The notes: generated by a model from the sequence alone, not told the origin. A DNA stretch of 64,000 bases from Gordius sp. MW1 (GCA_964036665.1 OZ038529.1:3968001-4032000); one strand, 5' to 3'; positions 11,601 through 22,960 are shown, counted from the stretch's first letter. Made by a program: numbers and translations.

Positions 11601-12051
11601 AACTACGCTTGTGGAAAATATTCGAGATTCGATTCGTTCGAATCCATGGGTCTAAATTTCAAATCAAATATTTACCTGGTATTCGGAACCAAATCGAATC
11701 TTTAAAAAGGGATTCGAAAAACCAATTTTACTTAATAGTTATTTTAAATTAACAAGATGCGAATAATTAAGCTGTTCTCATCTTTCCGCAAATTTGTTAT
11801 TTTACCCGATCACTAGATTTAAATTTTTTAATTATAGACGAAATATATTAAAAATAGCTTTTTAGTTATAATATGGGATTCAGCCTCCAAAAAATTTCCA
11901 TTTTTTTTGCTAACATTTTAGGTCAACCGTTATTTAATGTTAAATATTATTTTTATACTTATCCATTAAACTTTAATATAAATTATTGAACTATAAAAAA
12001 TATATTTTGATATGCATTAACCTTATATACCTAAATTTTATTTTTATACAT
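11601..12051. other. Intergenic stretch
   Basis: AT-rich; 11610-11720 has several ATTCGA-containing words in both orientations (possible small foldback). No gene seen. Confidence 0.5.
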
Positions 12052-12599
12052 TGTTTCGAAAATGATAATTTATTTTATTGAAGTAAATATGTATATCGTG
12101 AAATATAATAGTAAAATATGTAAGATATATATGAAATAGAAATAAAGTAAATGCTTAAGTGTAGGAATGATATGTATGAATTGTGAATTGCTGTGTAAAT
12201 TATATGTGATGTGTTGTTTGTGTTGAATGATGTGAATTGAAAAAACTGTGTTCTCCAATATGATATGATAATATGTATTGATGAATGATGTGAATTCAAG
12301 AAACTGTGTTCTCCAATATGATATGATAATATGTATTGATGAATGATGTGAATTGAAGAAACCGTGTTCTCCAATATGATATGATAATATCTATTGATGA
12401 CGTGTATGTGAATTGAAGAAACTATTCTCCAATATGATATGATAATATGTATTGATGAATGATGTGAATTGAAGAAAGTATGTTCTCCAATATGATATGA
12501 TAATATATGTGTTCTAGAAAACCATATCATCAATGAATGTCTGTTGTTTATGTTATGTATTAACATGTGTGTAAATGTTGTTCATGTTATGTGTTAACA
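12052..12599 (-). repeat. BEL/Pao 3' LTR
   Basis: On the minus strand it starts TGTTAACAC at 12599, right after a purine tract (GGAGGGGGGCAGAA, 12601-12614), and ends GAAACA at 12052. 12052-12270 matches 14561-14776. Inside are about five 57-61-bp tandem units (TTCTCCAATATGATATGATA at 12250, 12311, 12368, 12426 and 12483), which explain the long serine/histidine-rich open frames here. Confidence 0.8.
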
Positions 12600-13398
12600 T
12601 TCTGCCCCCCTCCGTTGAAAGTACTATCATCCAAATTGGTAGATCCCTGTAGAATATCATCGATAAGTAATACATGAAGTCTTATTACAGGCCTTTTGAT
12701 CAAACCAGCTGATGTTCGTAAAGTAACTACGCTAGTTACTCCATCGGAGCCTGGGTGATCTTGAATATGGGTTAAAGGCCATTTGAGAGGTGGCGTATTA
12801 TCCTCCGTAATTATCACAAGTTGACCGACCTTTACATTCTGAAATTGATTTAAATACTCCCTTGACCTTCGGCGCCAAAATTGCTGTCGTAATAATTGTG
12901 TGTGTTACCATCGAGATAAGGTATTAAATTTTGCAATTGTCCAAAGGTTCAGAGATAGAAGTGAAAGAAGAGCCAATCAAAAAATGCGCGGGAGTTAAGC
13001 ATAAGTCATTTGGATCTTCTTACAATTGTGTAAGAGGTCTTGACTTAATGATGGCTTCGATTTGAATCAAAAGTCTGGTGATTTCTTCATAAGTTAATAG
13101 GGCTTAACACAATACTCTTCTCAAATGATGTTTGGTAGATTTGATGGCTGCTTCCCATAAACTACCAAAGTGAGGTGCTCTTGGTGGAATAAAATGCCAA
13201 TTAAAGCCCTGTTCTGCTAGTGAACTTTATTTATTTGTGGTTGGATACCCAAAAATGTTTCAACAATAATACTGTCATATTTTTACGAGATAGAAATAGG
13301 ATGAAAACTTGTTTGTAAGAATCTCCCAATTTTTTAACCTGATCCTGTTGGGTCATTTTGCCTTTCCTTGCGATAAAACGTTTTAAAGCATTAAAAAA
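12600..13398 (-). pseudogene. BEL/Pao integrase, C-terminal half, broken
   Basis: The minus strand has FFNALKRFIARKGK (start of the catalytic core), then AEQGFNWHFIPPRAPHFGSL and SLWEAAIKSTKHHLRR, then KWPLTHIQDHPGSDGVTSVV of the BEL/Pao C-terminal domain, ending beside the polypurine tract. The segment that normally holds the second catalytic Asp is missing after RKGK. There are several stops and frame changes. Confidence 0.8.
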
Positions 13399-14205
13399 TA
13401 CTTCAGTGGAATTCTTAGGCACTCTACCTATCCACAACGTTCTTGAGAAAACGTTGATGCAATCGGCTTTGCGGGCTACAGGACTCTGGTAGGTGCTCGC
13501 GTTGCTTGAGGATTTATGCCGTTGCGAAATGCTTTCCCTCTTATCGGAGGTAATCTCACGTGACCCTTTTTTGTAAGAATCACTACCCACATCCCTTCCT
13601 CTCCGATCTCTGTCCTCCCCTTCGCTCCCTCTTCTGCTGTTGTTGACGGGGGAAGCCTTGTGTCGTGGCCTTTTGTCCGAATCATAATCTCTGTCACTTT
13701 TGCTATGATTCCTATCGCTATCCCGACCCTTTTCACGCTTCTCACCACGATGTTCGCGATCCCTGCTAACCGAAGTACGACGGTAATCCTTAGAGCCTGA
13801 AGTGGGTACATCGTTGGACTTTCTAGACTGATGCCTATTATCGTGGTCCAAAGCTCTGTAATCAGCATGAACTTGAGCTATGGATTTTTACCTGAGATAA
13901 TCACTCTGTCCATTCAACACATTGAGGGATGGGGTAGAGAAAAGGGCAAAATTAGACGTATAGCTTTTGTTGTAGGCGGGAAATGGGCACGTTGGTAGGG
14001 GAACGTCTTTGAGGTTAGAGGAGGGTATGGGTGGGAGTGGAGAATAGTTGAGCTTGAGGGTGTTTGAAGAGGTGGAAGACATAAAATTCAACGTTTTCAA
14101 ATGGTTCATGGAATAACTGCTGTTATTGGAGTAGGACGTTGAAAAAGAGTTTTTTGGAATTGATTTGACGCAGCAGCCTTTACAGAATTCTCATAATTCC
14201 CGTCA
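13399..14205 (-). pseudogene. Captured host-gene fragment: RS/RD-rich, RRM-start (SCAF/Nrd1-like) inside a BEL element
   Basis: Minus-strand coding DNA of a different character from the retroelement: a Ser/Pro-rich segment (14109-13892) joins across a 36-nt GT-AG intron (13891-13856, phase-matched) to an Arg/Asp/Ser-rich tract with many RDR, RDS and KRE words, ending CINVFSRTLWIGRVPKNSTE, which looks like the first strand of an RRM (RNP2). The RS-like tract followed by an RRM recalls SCAF4/8 and Nrd1/Seb1 CTD-binding proteins, but only the RRM start is present, so the source gene is an inference. The frame runs straight on into BEL integrase (VFFNALKRF). Upstream it abuts BEL gag near 14205. 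Confidence 0.6.
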
Positions 14206-14560
14206 AAGTGAGGCAATTCTATTCGTGGAAGTTGTAGTTTCCCAGATGTTGATGATGGTTTAGATTGTTGGTGTGTGAGATTGATTGATGATACTCTGTG
14301 CCTTTGATATTGCCATATAGTAATTATCTACAAACTCTTTCTGCTCATGAGAGTTTTCATCAATTATATCAACTTGTTTTTGAAAATCCACATATTTTGA
14401 ATATAACTTTCTAACCTTTAAGTCTTAATTTTATATTGATTATGTCCCCAGAGGATTCTACATAGTCCATAAATCTAGCAAGGCTTTGTACAAATGCTGT
14501 CTTTTTCTTTTCAAATTTTGCAGTCATGCTTATCTGGTATCCGGCTCGAAGGATCAAAAA
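14206..14560 (-). pseudogene. BEL/Pao gag N-terminus and primer-binding region
   Basis: The minus strand reads MTAKFEKKKTAFVQSLARFM from near 14527 and, after frame changes, KLQLPRIELPHFDGNYE, a typical BEL/Pao gag motif. Just inside the 5' LTR (14533-14556) is TCCTTCGAGCCGGAT, the common BEL primer-site context. Protease, RT and RNase H are absent. Confidence 0.7.
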
Positions 14561-14776
14561 TGTTTCAAAAATGATAATTTATTTTATTGAAGTAAATATG
14601 TATATCGTGAAATATAATAGTAAAATTATAAAATATATATGAAATAGAAATAATAAATGCTAAGTGTAGGAATGATATGTATGACTTGTGAATTGCTGTG
14701 TGAATTATATGTGATGTGTTGTTTGTGTTTAATGATGTGAATTGAAGAAACTGTGTTCTCCAATATGATATGATAA
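14561..14776 (-). repeat. BEL/Pao 5' LTR, truncated
   Basis: Matches 12052-12270 closely (ATGATAATTTATTTTATTGA onward). It stops abruptly at 14776, next to the G-rich repeat family, so over half of the LTR is missing. Confidence 0.75.
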
Positions 14777-14819
14777 TTAGCTGCAGATTTCGAAATGTCT
14801 GAAATTTCTAAAAGGTAAA

Positions 14820-15090
14820 CATAAACTCGGGCCTTCGGCCCTCGTGGGAAGAGGGAGAAGGGAAGGGGAAGGGAAGGAGGGGAAGGGAAGGAGGGGAAGG
14901 GAAGGAGGGGAAGGGAAGGAGGGGAAGGGAAGGAGGGGAAGGGAAGGAGGGGAAGGGAAGGAGGGGAAGGGAAGGAGGAGGGGAAGGGAAGGAGGGGAAG
15001 GGAAGGGGGGACGACTCATCTATACTCCGTATAAATGTATCACATTGCAATGCAATATATGGGCAAGAAAGGTGGGAAGGTGCGAGAATC
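14820..15090 (+). repeat. G-rich minisatellite inside a repeated TE end
   Basis: About eleven units of a 15-bp GGGAAGGGAAGGAGG word (14850-15007), preceded by a GC-rich hairpin (GGGCCTTCGGCCC) and followed by ACGACTCATCTATACTCCGT and a CAATGCAATATATGGGC motif. The same flanks occur inverted at 18465-18605 and 23170-23360 with shorter G/C tracts. The Gly/Arg/Glu and Ser/Pro/Leu open frames across it are repeat artefacts. G-quadruplex potential on the + strand. Confidence 0.85.
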
Positions 15091-15167
15091 CTATAGGGGG
15101 TATTAAATGCCTAATGATTAATTAATTAATTATTTATACAAATTTTCCATTTAATTAAAAAAAAATT

Positions 15168-15275
15168 GCCCTCTTTGGGATTCGAACCCACATCAGTAGA
15201 GGCAACCTTTGTAGGGGCACAGGGAACCATATAAGTAGAGGTATAGGCCTTTGTAGGGGAGGGCATAGAGTAATT
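15168..15275 (-). repeat. tRNA-like (B-box) SINE-type repeat
   Basis: Contains GGGATTCGAACCCAC, the complement of a pol III B box (GGTTCGAATCC), beside GAGGGCAA-type sequence. Related inverted units occur at 18940-19090 and 22270-22380. Confidence 0.5.
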
Positions 15276-16600
15276 TTCGTTGTTAACCAATTGAATTATT
15301 CATAACTAATTCCTTTTTAGGGGAAAAGGTCATACTTTGGTTTTTTTTAACTAATGGGTGTCAAAGGTTGTTAATATGAGAAAAGCGAAAATACCCTAAA
15401 GAAGAGGAAATTATAAGAAAATGAAATATAAAACGATATTCCTGATAAGTGAAAGTGAGCAAAAGCTATTAATTTTAAGCATTGCTGAAAAAGAACACCT
15501 ATTTAGAACCACAAATTTGGACAGAGTCTTAAATATCCACTCTTGATTCCTTCGTTAATAAATAAATCAACGGTTTTCCATAAAAAAACAAAATATAAAA
15601 CTTTCAAATTTGTTCTTGCAAAATCCAAAGCTAACCTTATTTGTTTAGAGAAATTATAAGCTATTCGTAATTGAACATGCATGGTTCTTTCATATAAATG
15701 AGATATTTTTTAACGTGTAAAAATTAAATTACACATTGATAATAAATTCCAGCCTCCCCCCTGCGTAGCCAGGGCATAGGGGGAGGCATAAAGTGGCAGT
15801 TGCCCCCCCCCTAAATTTAAAAAACATTAATATTTAAAAAAATTATGACTAAAATTTCAAAACATCAATTCGCCCCTCCCTAGATCATTACTGCCCCCCC
15901 CCCTAAATTTAAATCTTGACTACACCCATGAGTAAAACTATCGAAGTTATAAGGAATTGATTTGATTTACAACGAATGAGATGGCAAAAAACAAAAATCA
16001 ATATAGAATTAAAACGATCTCGCAACAACTAAGGGGCAATCATAACAACTGGGGAAGTTGTGTGTTAATAAATGGTGATGAAAAGTTTGTGGGAGTTGAA
16101 AATAAGCTTATTTCTAAAAAAAATTAATAAGCACACATTTAATTTAAAAATATCAGATAAAATACTGAAGAGCTTAAAGACAGTATTAACTTGTGTGCCT
16201 TAATCGTAATAATTTTATCACCTTCTTCAAACTGAGTGGGTATAATGGCAATTATAATGATTTTAAATTACCAAAAAATTAACATCCTTCATTCTATCAT
16301 TTTCAATTGCTTTGTGGCGTCTTTCATCCCAACTTTTCCCATCAAAATCTCTATTGTTTGCCTTTTCACCCATTTTTTCTTTAAAGCATTATATTTTTTT
16401 TAATTAAATACAAATCGAGTTACATAGAAACAAAGAGAACAAGATAACTAATATATCTAATAATTTCTGTAATTAATAAAGTTAAAATTTAAAATAAGAA
16501 TGGGAATTTTAAATAAGTAATGACACTAATTTTTAAACAAAAATTAACTCATCTGATATTTAATTTGTGCGTAGCAATTTCTAGAAGAAACTTGTCACGC
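15276..16600. other. Intergenic DNA with a MITE
   Basis: No gene seen. 15761-15930 is a degenerate CATGGGC-type MITE (GCGTAGCCAGGGCATAGGGG ... CTACACCCATG). Confidence 0.5.
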
Positions 16601-16689
16601 ACCGAATGTCTTCTCACGCTGTTTACTTTTAATTTTAATTAATTTAACTAGTTTGTGGGTTCGAATCTCGGAGTTTTTTTTTTGACTCT

Positions 16690-17260
16690 TATGTCTTGTT
16701 ACTACCATTGATAATAAGACTTTTTGGCCGTCCGCTGGCTGCTGACCAATGGAAAAAAATGACCATTGGCCAAAATGTGTATCGAAATTATTTTTTCGTT
16801 TTTTTTGACTATTATGATTGTTCCTATTACTACCATTGCTATTGTGACTTTTTGGCCGTCCGTTGGCTGCTGACCAATGGAAAAAAATGACCATTGGCCA
16901 AAATGTGATTCGAAAATTTTTTTTCGTTTTTTTTTTGACTTTTATGAATTTATATCCACTTTTACCGTGTCGTGGCTGCTGAACATTGGAAAAAAATGAC
17001 CATTGGCCAAATTGTGAATCGAAATTTTTTTCCGTTTTTTTTGACTCTTATGATTGTTCCTGTTAATACCATTGATAATATGACTTTTTGGCCGTCCGCT
17101 GGCTGCTGACCAATGAAAAAAAAGGCCCTTGGCCAAAGTGAGCATCAAAAATTTTTTTTCGTTTTTTTGGCTATCATTGATTTATAGAGTATCTGTTGGT
17201 ACTGACCAATGAAAAAAAATGACCATTGGCCAAATTTACATAATTTAAAAATTTATTATA
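16690..17260. repeat. CCAAT-hairpin tandem repeat block 1
   Basis: About five divergent copies (spacing about 105-135 bp) of GGCTGCTGACCAATGG and AAATGACCATTGGCC, where CCAATGG and CCATTGG form a short hairpin, linked by a T-rich stretch and a TTAATACCATTGATAATA-type segment. Open frames here are artefacts of the repeat. Confidence 0.8.
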
Positions 17261-17340
17261 GATGGTCTAACAGACAGCCAACAATGTAATATATATTTTT
17301 AACCTTATAAATGCATATATATTTTTTTAGGTGGCCCGGC

Positions 17341-17494
17341 AACTCGCCGAAAACAATCTCGCCGAAAATAATGTCCCCCAGCTAAAAAAAGGTCCCCAAG
17401 TTTGTGATTGGTTGATGGGTTAGGGTTAATAAGCTTGGGGACCTTTTTTTAGCTGGGGGACATTATTTTTCGGCGAGATTGTTTTCGGCGAGTT
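17341..17494. mobile_element. Near-perfect palindrome (foldback MITE)
   Basis: The left arm 17341-17400 starts AACTCGCCGAAAACAATCTC; the right arm 17434-17494 is its almost exact complement; the loop is 33 nt. The TCTCGCCGAAAA word occurs twice in each arm. Family not assigned. Confidence 0.9.
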
Positions 17495-17804
17495 GATAGG
17501 GCACCATTTTTTTATTGGGTTAATATAATTCATTTAATTAGATTGTGATTTCATAGAAAACCTAAAAAGTAATAGTTAAAAAAATATAGGTATTAGATTC
17601 TAATTTACGATACAATATATTGATAGAAACTAACACAAAATTCGAAACTCCTTCAAAGGTATAATAATAGCCCGTTCTTTCTAATTAAATTCAATCTACT
17701 ATTAAACTATTAAAACACGAATTGTACTTTATTAGATGGCGCGCGTAAGTTTATATAATTAGTAAAATTTTCTACGTGTCATAGATATTACACCGCACGT
17801 GTGG

Positions 17805-17945
17805 CCGGGAAATGTCCGATATTTTTAAAACGAAAAGGTATTATAGGAATCTGAAAAGGCTATTTTACCCCTGGCCGCCATGGGCACCTACGGGAAAAGT
17901 TTCGAGCGAATCGGGTGGGTAGTTTCAGAATTTAGCCCTTTTTTA
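17805..17945 (+). repeat. 3'-tail repeat family, copy 1
   Basis: GGCCGGGAAATGTCCGATAT through TATTTTACCCCTGGCCGCC to AGTTTCAGAATTTAGCCC. Further copies are at 35965-36110 (inverted) and 36335-36475; both of those end in CATA-type simple repeats, which suggests a LINE or SINE 3' end. Confidence 0.7.
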
Positions 17946-18009
17946 AAACTAAAAGGAATTTTTATTTTAATTTTTTTTCTTTAAAATTAAATTAATAATA
18001 TGTTCTTGT

Positions 18010-19169
18010 TAATACCATTGATAATTTGACTTTTTGACCGTCCGCTGGCTACTGACCGATGAAATATATTGATTTTCTAAACATAAAACAAAACTTTATT
18101 ATTTCACTATCTATATAAATAACATAATAACTTCTACTATTTTAATACCAGCATGGTGTGACGGGTTATAGAGCACGGCTTGTAACAGGGTGACCTGGAT
18201 ATCCCTGGTTCAAGCTCGGGAGAGGGCAAAATTTTTATTTTTTTTTAAATTAAATAAATATTTTGTTCTTGTTAATATCATTGATAATATAACTTTTTGA
18301 TCGTCCGCAGGCTACTGACCAATGGAAAAAATGACCATTGGCCAAATAAATCGAAATTTTTTTTGTTTTTGAATTGGTTAACATTGATTATTACCCCCTC
18401 CCCTACAAGGGTCTATAACTAATTATTTTGCATTTAATACCCCCTTATAGGCATTCTCGCCCCTTCCTACCTTTCTCGCCCATAAATTGCATAGCAAATA
18501 TGCTACGTTTATACGGAGTATAGATGAGTCGTCCCCCCTTCCCTTCCCCTACTCCCCTTCCCTTCTCCCCCTTCCCACGAGGGCCGAAGGCCCGAGTTTT
18601 TATGTAATATCTTCAAGAGCCTTTAGTTATAGAATGTAATCTTGTTATTAATTGCTATGCAATTTATGGGCTCGTTTTTGGTTGTCCGTCGTCCGTCGTC
18701 CACCAAGTTATTGGCGCCAGCTTTGTGACCTGGATATACCGGGTTCAAGCCAGGGAGGGGACGAATTTTTTTTTTAATTTTTATAAATTAAATTAATATT
18801 TTGTTCTTGTTAATACCTTTGATAATATGAATTTTTGACCGTCCGCTGGCTACTGACCAATGAAAAAAATGACCATTGGCCAAATAAATCGAAATTTTTA
18901 ATTGCTAAATGCAATTTATGGTATTTTTTCGTCGTTGAATATATGCCCTTTTCTACAAGGGCCTACGCCTCTACCGATATGGGTCCCTGTGCCCCTTACC
19001 AAAGCCTATGCCTTTACTGATATAAGTCCCTGTGCCCCTTACCAAATCCTATGCCTTTAATAATATGGGTTCGAATCCCGGAGAGGGCAAAATTTTTATT
19101 TATTTTTTAAATTAAATTAATATATTGTTCTTGTTAATACCATTGATAATATGGCTTTTTGGTCGTCCG
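18010..19169. repeat. CCAAT-hairpin and B-box repeat block 2
   Basis: CCAAT-hairpin units near 18045, 18310 and 18845 alternate with tRNA-like units. These show GGTTCAAGCTC (about 18210), GGGTTCAAGCC (about 18750) and GGGTTCGAATCCC (about 19070), all followed by GGAGAGGGCAAA-like sequence and T tracts. An inverted G-rich family end lies at 18465-18605. No gene. Confidence 0.65.
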
Positions 19170-19611
19170 TATAGTTGTTAAATTGCTAAGCAGCTTCAAC
19201 TAAAAACTCGAGCACGAACACTAGCTGGGTAATATGCTAACACAATGAGTGCTAAGCTTACTGTTCGGTGCAATAGTTTTAACAGTAGCACGTAAAAATG
19301 CTCGAGAGGTTAGTCGATAGCAGCCAAATCTGTTAAAAAATTTAGCAGGAGCTCGAGCAGTAAATTCGAGCAGATAGTAGATTGAATTGCTTTTGTTAAA
19401 CTATTTTAGTTACTTACAATATTTGCTCATGGTATATTATAAAGTTATTATATTATAGTTTAATAAGAAATTAAGCATGTTGAGCATAAATGATGGATTG
19501 CACGCTAATAAGATGAGATTGTATATTTGATTTTTTACTTGACATGTTATTATATACATTTTGAGTTTTTAGGTATAAATATTTTGTACAGGTGGTTAAA
19601 TAAATATATAT

Positions 19612-20090
19612 GGGGTAAATGTCATAATCTATGTTTATGATGCGATTTAAATTTTTTTTCAAATTGTGACTCACTAAGAACTTAAAAAATGTTTTTCACC
19701 TTTGAAATTAAGATTTTTAAAAGTTTAGCGGTCGCCCAGGTGACAAATGTCATAATCTATGTTTATGATGCGATTTAAATTTTTTTTTCAAATTGTGACT
19801 CACTAAGAGCTTAAAAAATGTTTTCAACTTTGAAATTAAGATTTGTGAAAGTTTAGCGGTCCCCCAGGTGACAAATGTCATAATCTACATTTATGATGCG
19901 ATTTAAATTTTTTTTCCAAATTGTGACTCTCTGAGAGCTTAAAAAATGTTTTTCACCTATGAAATTAAGATTTTTGAAAGTTTAGCGGTCGCCCAGGTGA
20001 CAAATGTCATAATCTACATTTATGATGCGATCAAATTGTGACTCACTGAGAGCTCAAAAATGTTTTTCACCTTTAAAATTAAGATTTTAA
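19612..20090. repeat. 131-bp satellite, four copies
   Basis: Tandem units starting AAATGTCATAATCT at about 19616, 19745, 19875 and 20002, each with TGTGACTC and TTAGCGGTCGCCCAGGTGAC blocks; the last has an internal deletion. It lies inside the hAT-like element. Confidence 0.85.
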
Positions 20091-20195
20091 CAGTTTGCCG
20101 CAGGGGTTTGTCCCAACTCCTGAACCCGCCGGGTAAAACCCGATGTTTTACGGAACCCGAACCCATTTTAAAAATACCCTTAAAACCCGAACCCG

Positions 20196-21891
20196 ATGAA
20201 TACAAAATTTTTGCCATCTATAAGTAAAAATTTTAAATCGCACCTGAGTCGAGATGTCGGGACACTGAAAGTCATTAAAAGCGAAGAGGGACGAACGTTG
20301 TGCAAACCGAAGGAAGTCATCAAAAGATGGAAAGATTATTTCCAAAATATGATGAACAAAACGAATGATAGAAGACCGCTAGAGAGGGTGGAACCGAACT
20401 CGAACTTAATTTTACCATTGCAGGCTTATGAAGTAGGAGCGCAACTAACGAAGATGCGGAAAGGGAAAGCGCTAGGTCCCGATGATTTACCGATCGAAGC
20501 TTGGCTTGGGTGCAAAGGAGAAGGAATCGATATAATGACAGGCTTATTTAACGCTATGCTGTATGAGAGTCGTATCCCTGACCAATGGAGGGAAAGTACG
20601 ATCATACCCATATACAAAGGCAAAGGAGACGCGCAGGAATGTGGCAACTTTAGAGGTATCAAGTTGACCTGCCACTCACTAAAACTACTAGAAAGGGTGC
20701 TAGTGAAAAGGCTCAATGACGAAGTTTGTCTCTCGCCCAATCAGTTTGAATTCGTGGCCGGTAAATCAACGATGGATCCAATCTTTGCGTTGAAGCAGAC
20801 GATGGAAAAATATGGCGACATAAGAAAGAACTTACACATGGTCTTCATCGATTTAGAAAAGGCCTACGATACGGTTCCGTGAGACTTAATATGGTGGTCC
20901 CTTAGAGCCAGAAATATACCCGAAGGATATGTTCGACTTATCAAGGAAATGCATAATGGCGCGGTTGCATCTGTTAGGACTACCGTAGGAGAAACGAAAC
21001 CCTTCCGAATAATGATTGGACTACATCAAGGGTCACCATTAAGCCCATTCTTGTTTTAATCTAATTATGGATACAATAATAAAGGACTTGCACAAGCCAG
21101 CCCCTTGGACTATGCTATATGCCGATGATATTGTCCTATGCGATGAAACAAGAGAAGGGGTTTTTCATCAGGCGAAAAAATGGTCAGAACGTTTTTCGGA
21201 TTTCGGGTTAAAGGTCAGCGAGAAGAAAACGGTTTACATGCAAACGATGGGCGGTAGTCCGCAAATGCACAAAAATGACGGTCCAATGTACACGGAGGTT
21301 GATAAGTTCACATATCTTGGCTCGTTATTACATCAAGAGGGAGGATGTACCGCCGAAGTCCATTCTCGGATCAAGAAAGCATGGCTCAAGTGGCGCAGCA
21401 TCTCCGCTGTCATGTGTGACAAAAAGATACCAATTTGGTTGAAAAGCAAGGCGTACAAAACCATCGTGCGACCGGTCTTGCTTTACGGGAGCGAAACATG
21501 GGGTGTAACCACCGCGGAGGAGAAACTCTTGCAAGTCACGGAAATGAGAATGGTGCGATGGAGCTTAGGCTACACCAAGCTGGATCGCATGACGAACGAA
21601 TCCTTGGTGACAAAGATGGGTATACAAGCGACGAAGGACTTCTTAAGAGAAAATCGACTTCGGTGGTACGGCCATGTATTACGAAGAGAAGAGGACGATG
21701 TCACACGGCGAACGCTGGAGATGGACGTGCCTGGAAGAAGAGGAAGGGGCAGACCACGTGCCACCTGGAAACGACTGGTCGAAAAGGATATGGACGTCAA
21801 ACAGATGGAAATTGGCATGGCATGTACGCGACTCAGATGGAAGAGGCTGCTGAAAACTTACCCCACGTCTGTGGGATTTTCAACACGATAA
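20196..21891 (+). pseudogene. RTE-like reverse transcriptase, nearly continuous
   Basis: 20196-20882 encodes GKALGPDDLPIEAW, IPDQWRESTIIPIYKGKGDA, CGNFRGIKLTCHSLKLLERV and VFIDLEKAYDTVP. After one TGA (20881) the frame continues with HQGSPLSPFLF to a stop near 21058. 21067-21891 then has MLYADDIVLCDE (YADD box), FTYLGSLLHQEGG, RPVLLYGSETWG, RLRWYGHVLRR and GRRGRGRPRATW. This is the RTE/BovB-type order of motifs. The endonuclease is missing (5' truncation). It is only lightly broken, so it is a young insertion, yet it sits between the hAT-like inverted arms. Confidence 0.85.
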
Positions 21892-22179
21892 AGAAGAAGA
21901 TAATATACCATGAGCAAATATTGTAAGTAACTAAAATAGTTTAACAAAAGCAATTCAATCTACTATCTGCTCGAGCTCCTGCTAAATTTTTTAACAGATT
22001 TGGCTGCTATCGACTAACCTCTCGAGCATTTTTACGTGCTACTGTTAAAACTATTGCACCGAACAGTTAGCTTAGCACTCATTGTGTTAGCATATTACCC
22101 AGCTAGTGTTTGTGCTCGAGCATAGCACATAGTAAGCATTGCTAAAGTTAGCAATTTAACAACACTAGTCGTCCGCTGG

Positions 22180-22960
22180 CTACTGACCAATGAAAAAAAT
22201 GACCATTGGCCATAATGTGATGCGAAATATTTTTTTTTCGTTTATGAATTGGTTAACATTGATAATTACCCTATGCCCTCCCCTACAAGGGCCTATGCCT
22301 ATACTGATACGGGTCCCTGTGCCCCTACCAAACCCTATGCCTTTACTTATGTGGGTTCGAATTCCGGAGAGGGTAAAAACTTTATTTATTTTTTAAATTA
22401 AATTAATACATTGTTCTTGTTAATACCCTTAATAATATGACTTTTTAACCGTGCCCTGACTACTGAACAATGGAAAAAAATGACCATTGGCCAAATTGTG
22501 AATCGAAATTTTTTTTCCGTTTTTTTTGGGTCTTATGATTGTTCCTGTTAATACCATTGATAATATGACTTTTTGGCAGTCCGCTGGCTGCTGACCAATG
22601 GAAAAAAATGACCATTGGCAAAAGTGAGCATCAAAAATTTTTTTTCGTTTTTTTTGGCTATCAATGACTTATAGAATATCTGTTGGTACTGACCAATGAA
22701 AAAAAATGACCATTGGCCAAATTGTGAATCGAAATTTTTTTTCCGTTTTTTTTGACTCTTATGATTGTTTCTGTTAACACCATTAAATATGACTTTTTGG
22801 CCGTCCGCTGGCTGCTGACCAATGGAAAAAAATGACCATTGGCCAAAGTGAGCATTAAAAATTTTTTCCCCGTTTTTATGGCTATTATTGACTTATAGAG
22901 TATCTGTTGGTACTGACCAATGGAAAAAAATGACCATTGGCCAAATTTTATATATAACCT
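22180..22960. repeat. CCAAT-hairpin and B-box repeat block 3
   Basis: CCAAT-hairpin units near 22185, 22455, 22595, 22690, 22815 and 22915, and one B-box unit (GGGTTCGAATTCC at about 22352). This is the continuation of the block the hAT-like element interrupts. Confidence 0.75.

Larger units (their letters stand above)
19170..22167. mobile_element. hAT-like composite element with long terminal inverted repeats and 8-bp TSD
   Basis: Identical GTCGTCCG at 19162-19169 and 22168-22175 bracket a 2998-bp insert in a CCAAT-hairpin unit. The ends are TATAGTTGTTAAATTGCTA and, inverted, TAGTGTTGTTAAATTGCTA, followed by about 260-bp inverted arms (19170-19440; 21907-22167). An 8-bp TSD and TAGTG-type ends fit hAT. 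No hAT transposase lies inside; the interior is a satellite and a LINE. Confidence 0.8.

Noticed and set aside
12075-12566. 163-aa ORF with repeated SYHIGE-like units
   Set aside because: Translation of tandem 58-bp units inside a BEL LTR.
14777-15125. Long Ser/Pro/Leu- and Gly/Arg/Glu-rich ORFs
   Set aside because: Translations of the 15-bp G-rich minisatellite in several frames.
16595-17148. ORFs with repeated FFHWSAANGRPKSH-like units
   Set aside because: Shadows of the CCAAT-hairpin repeats.
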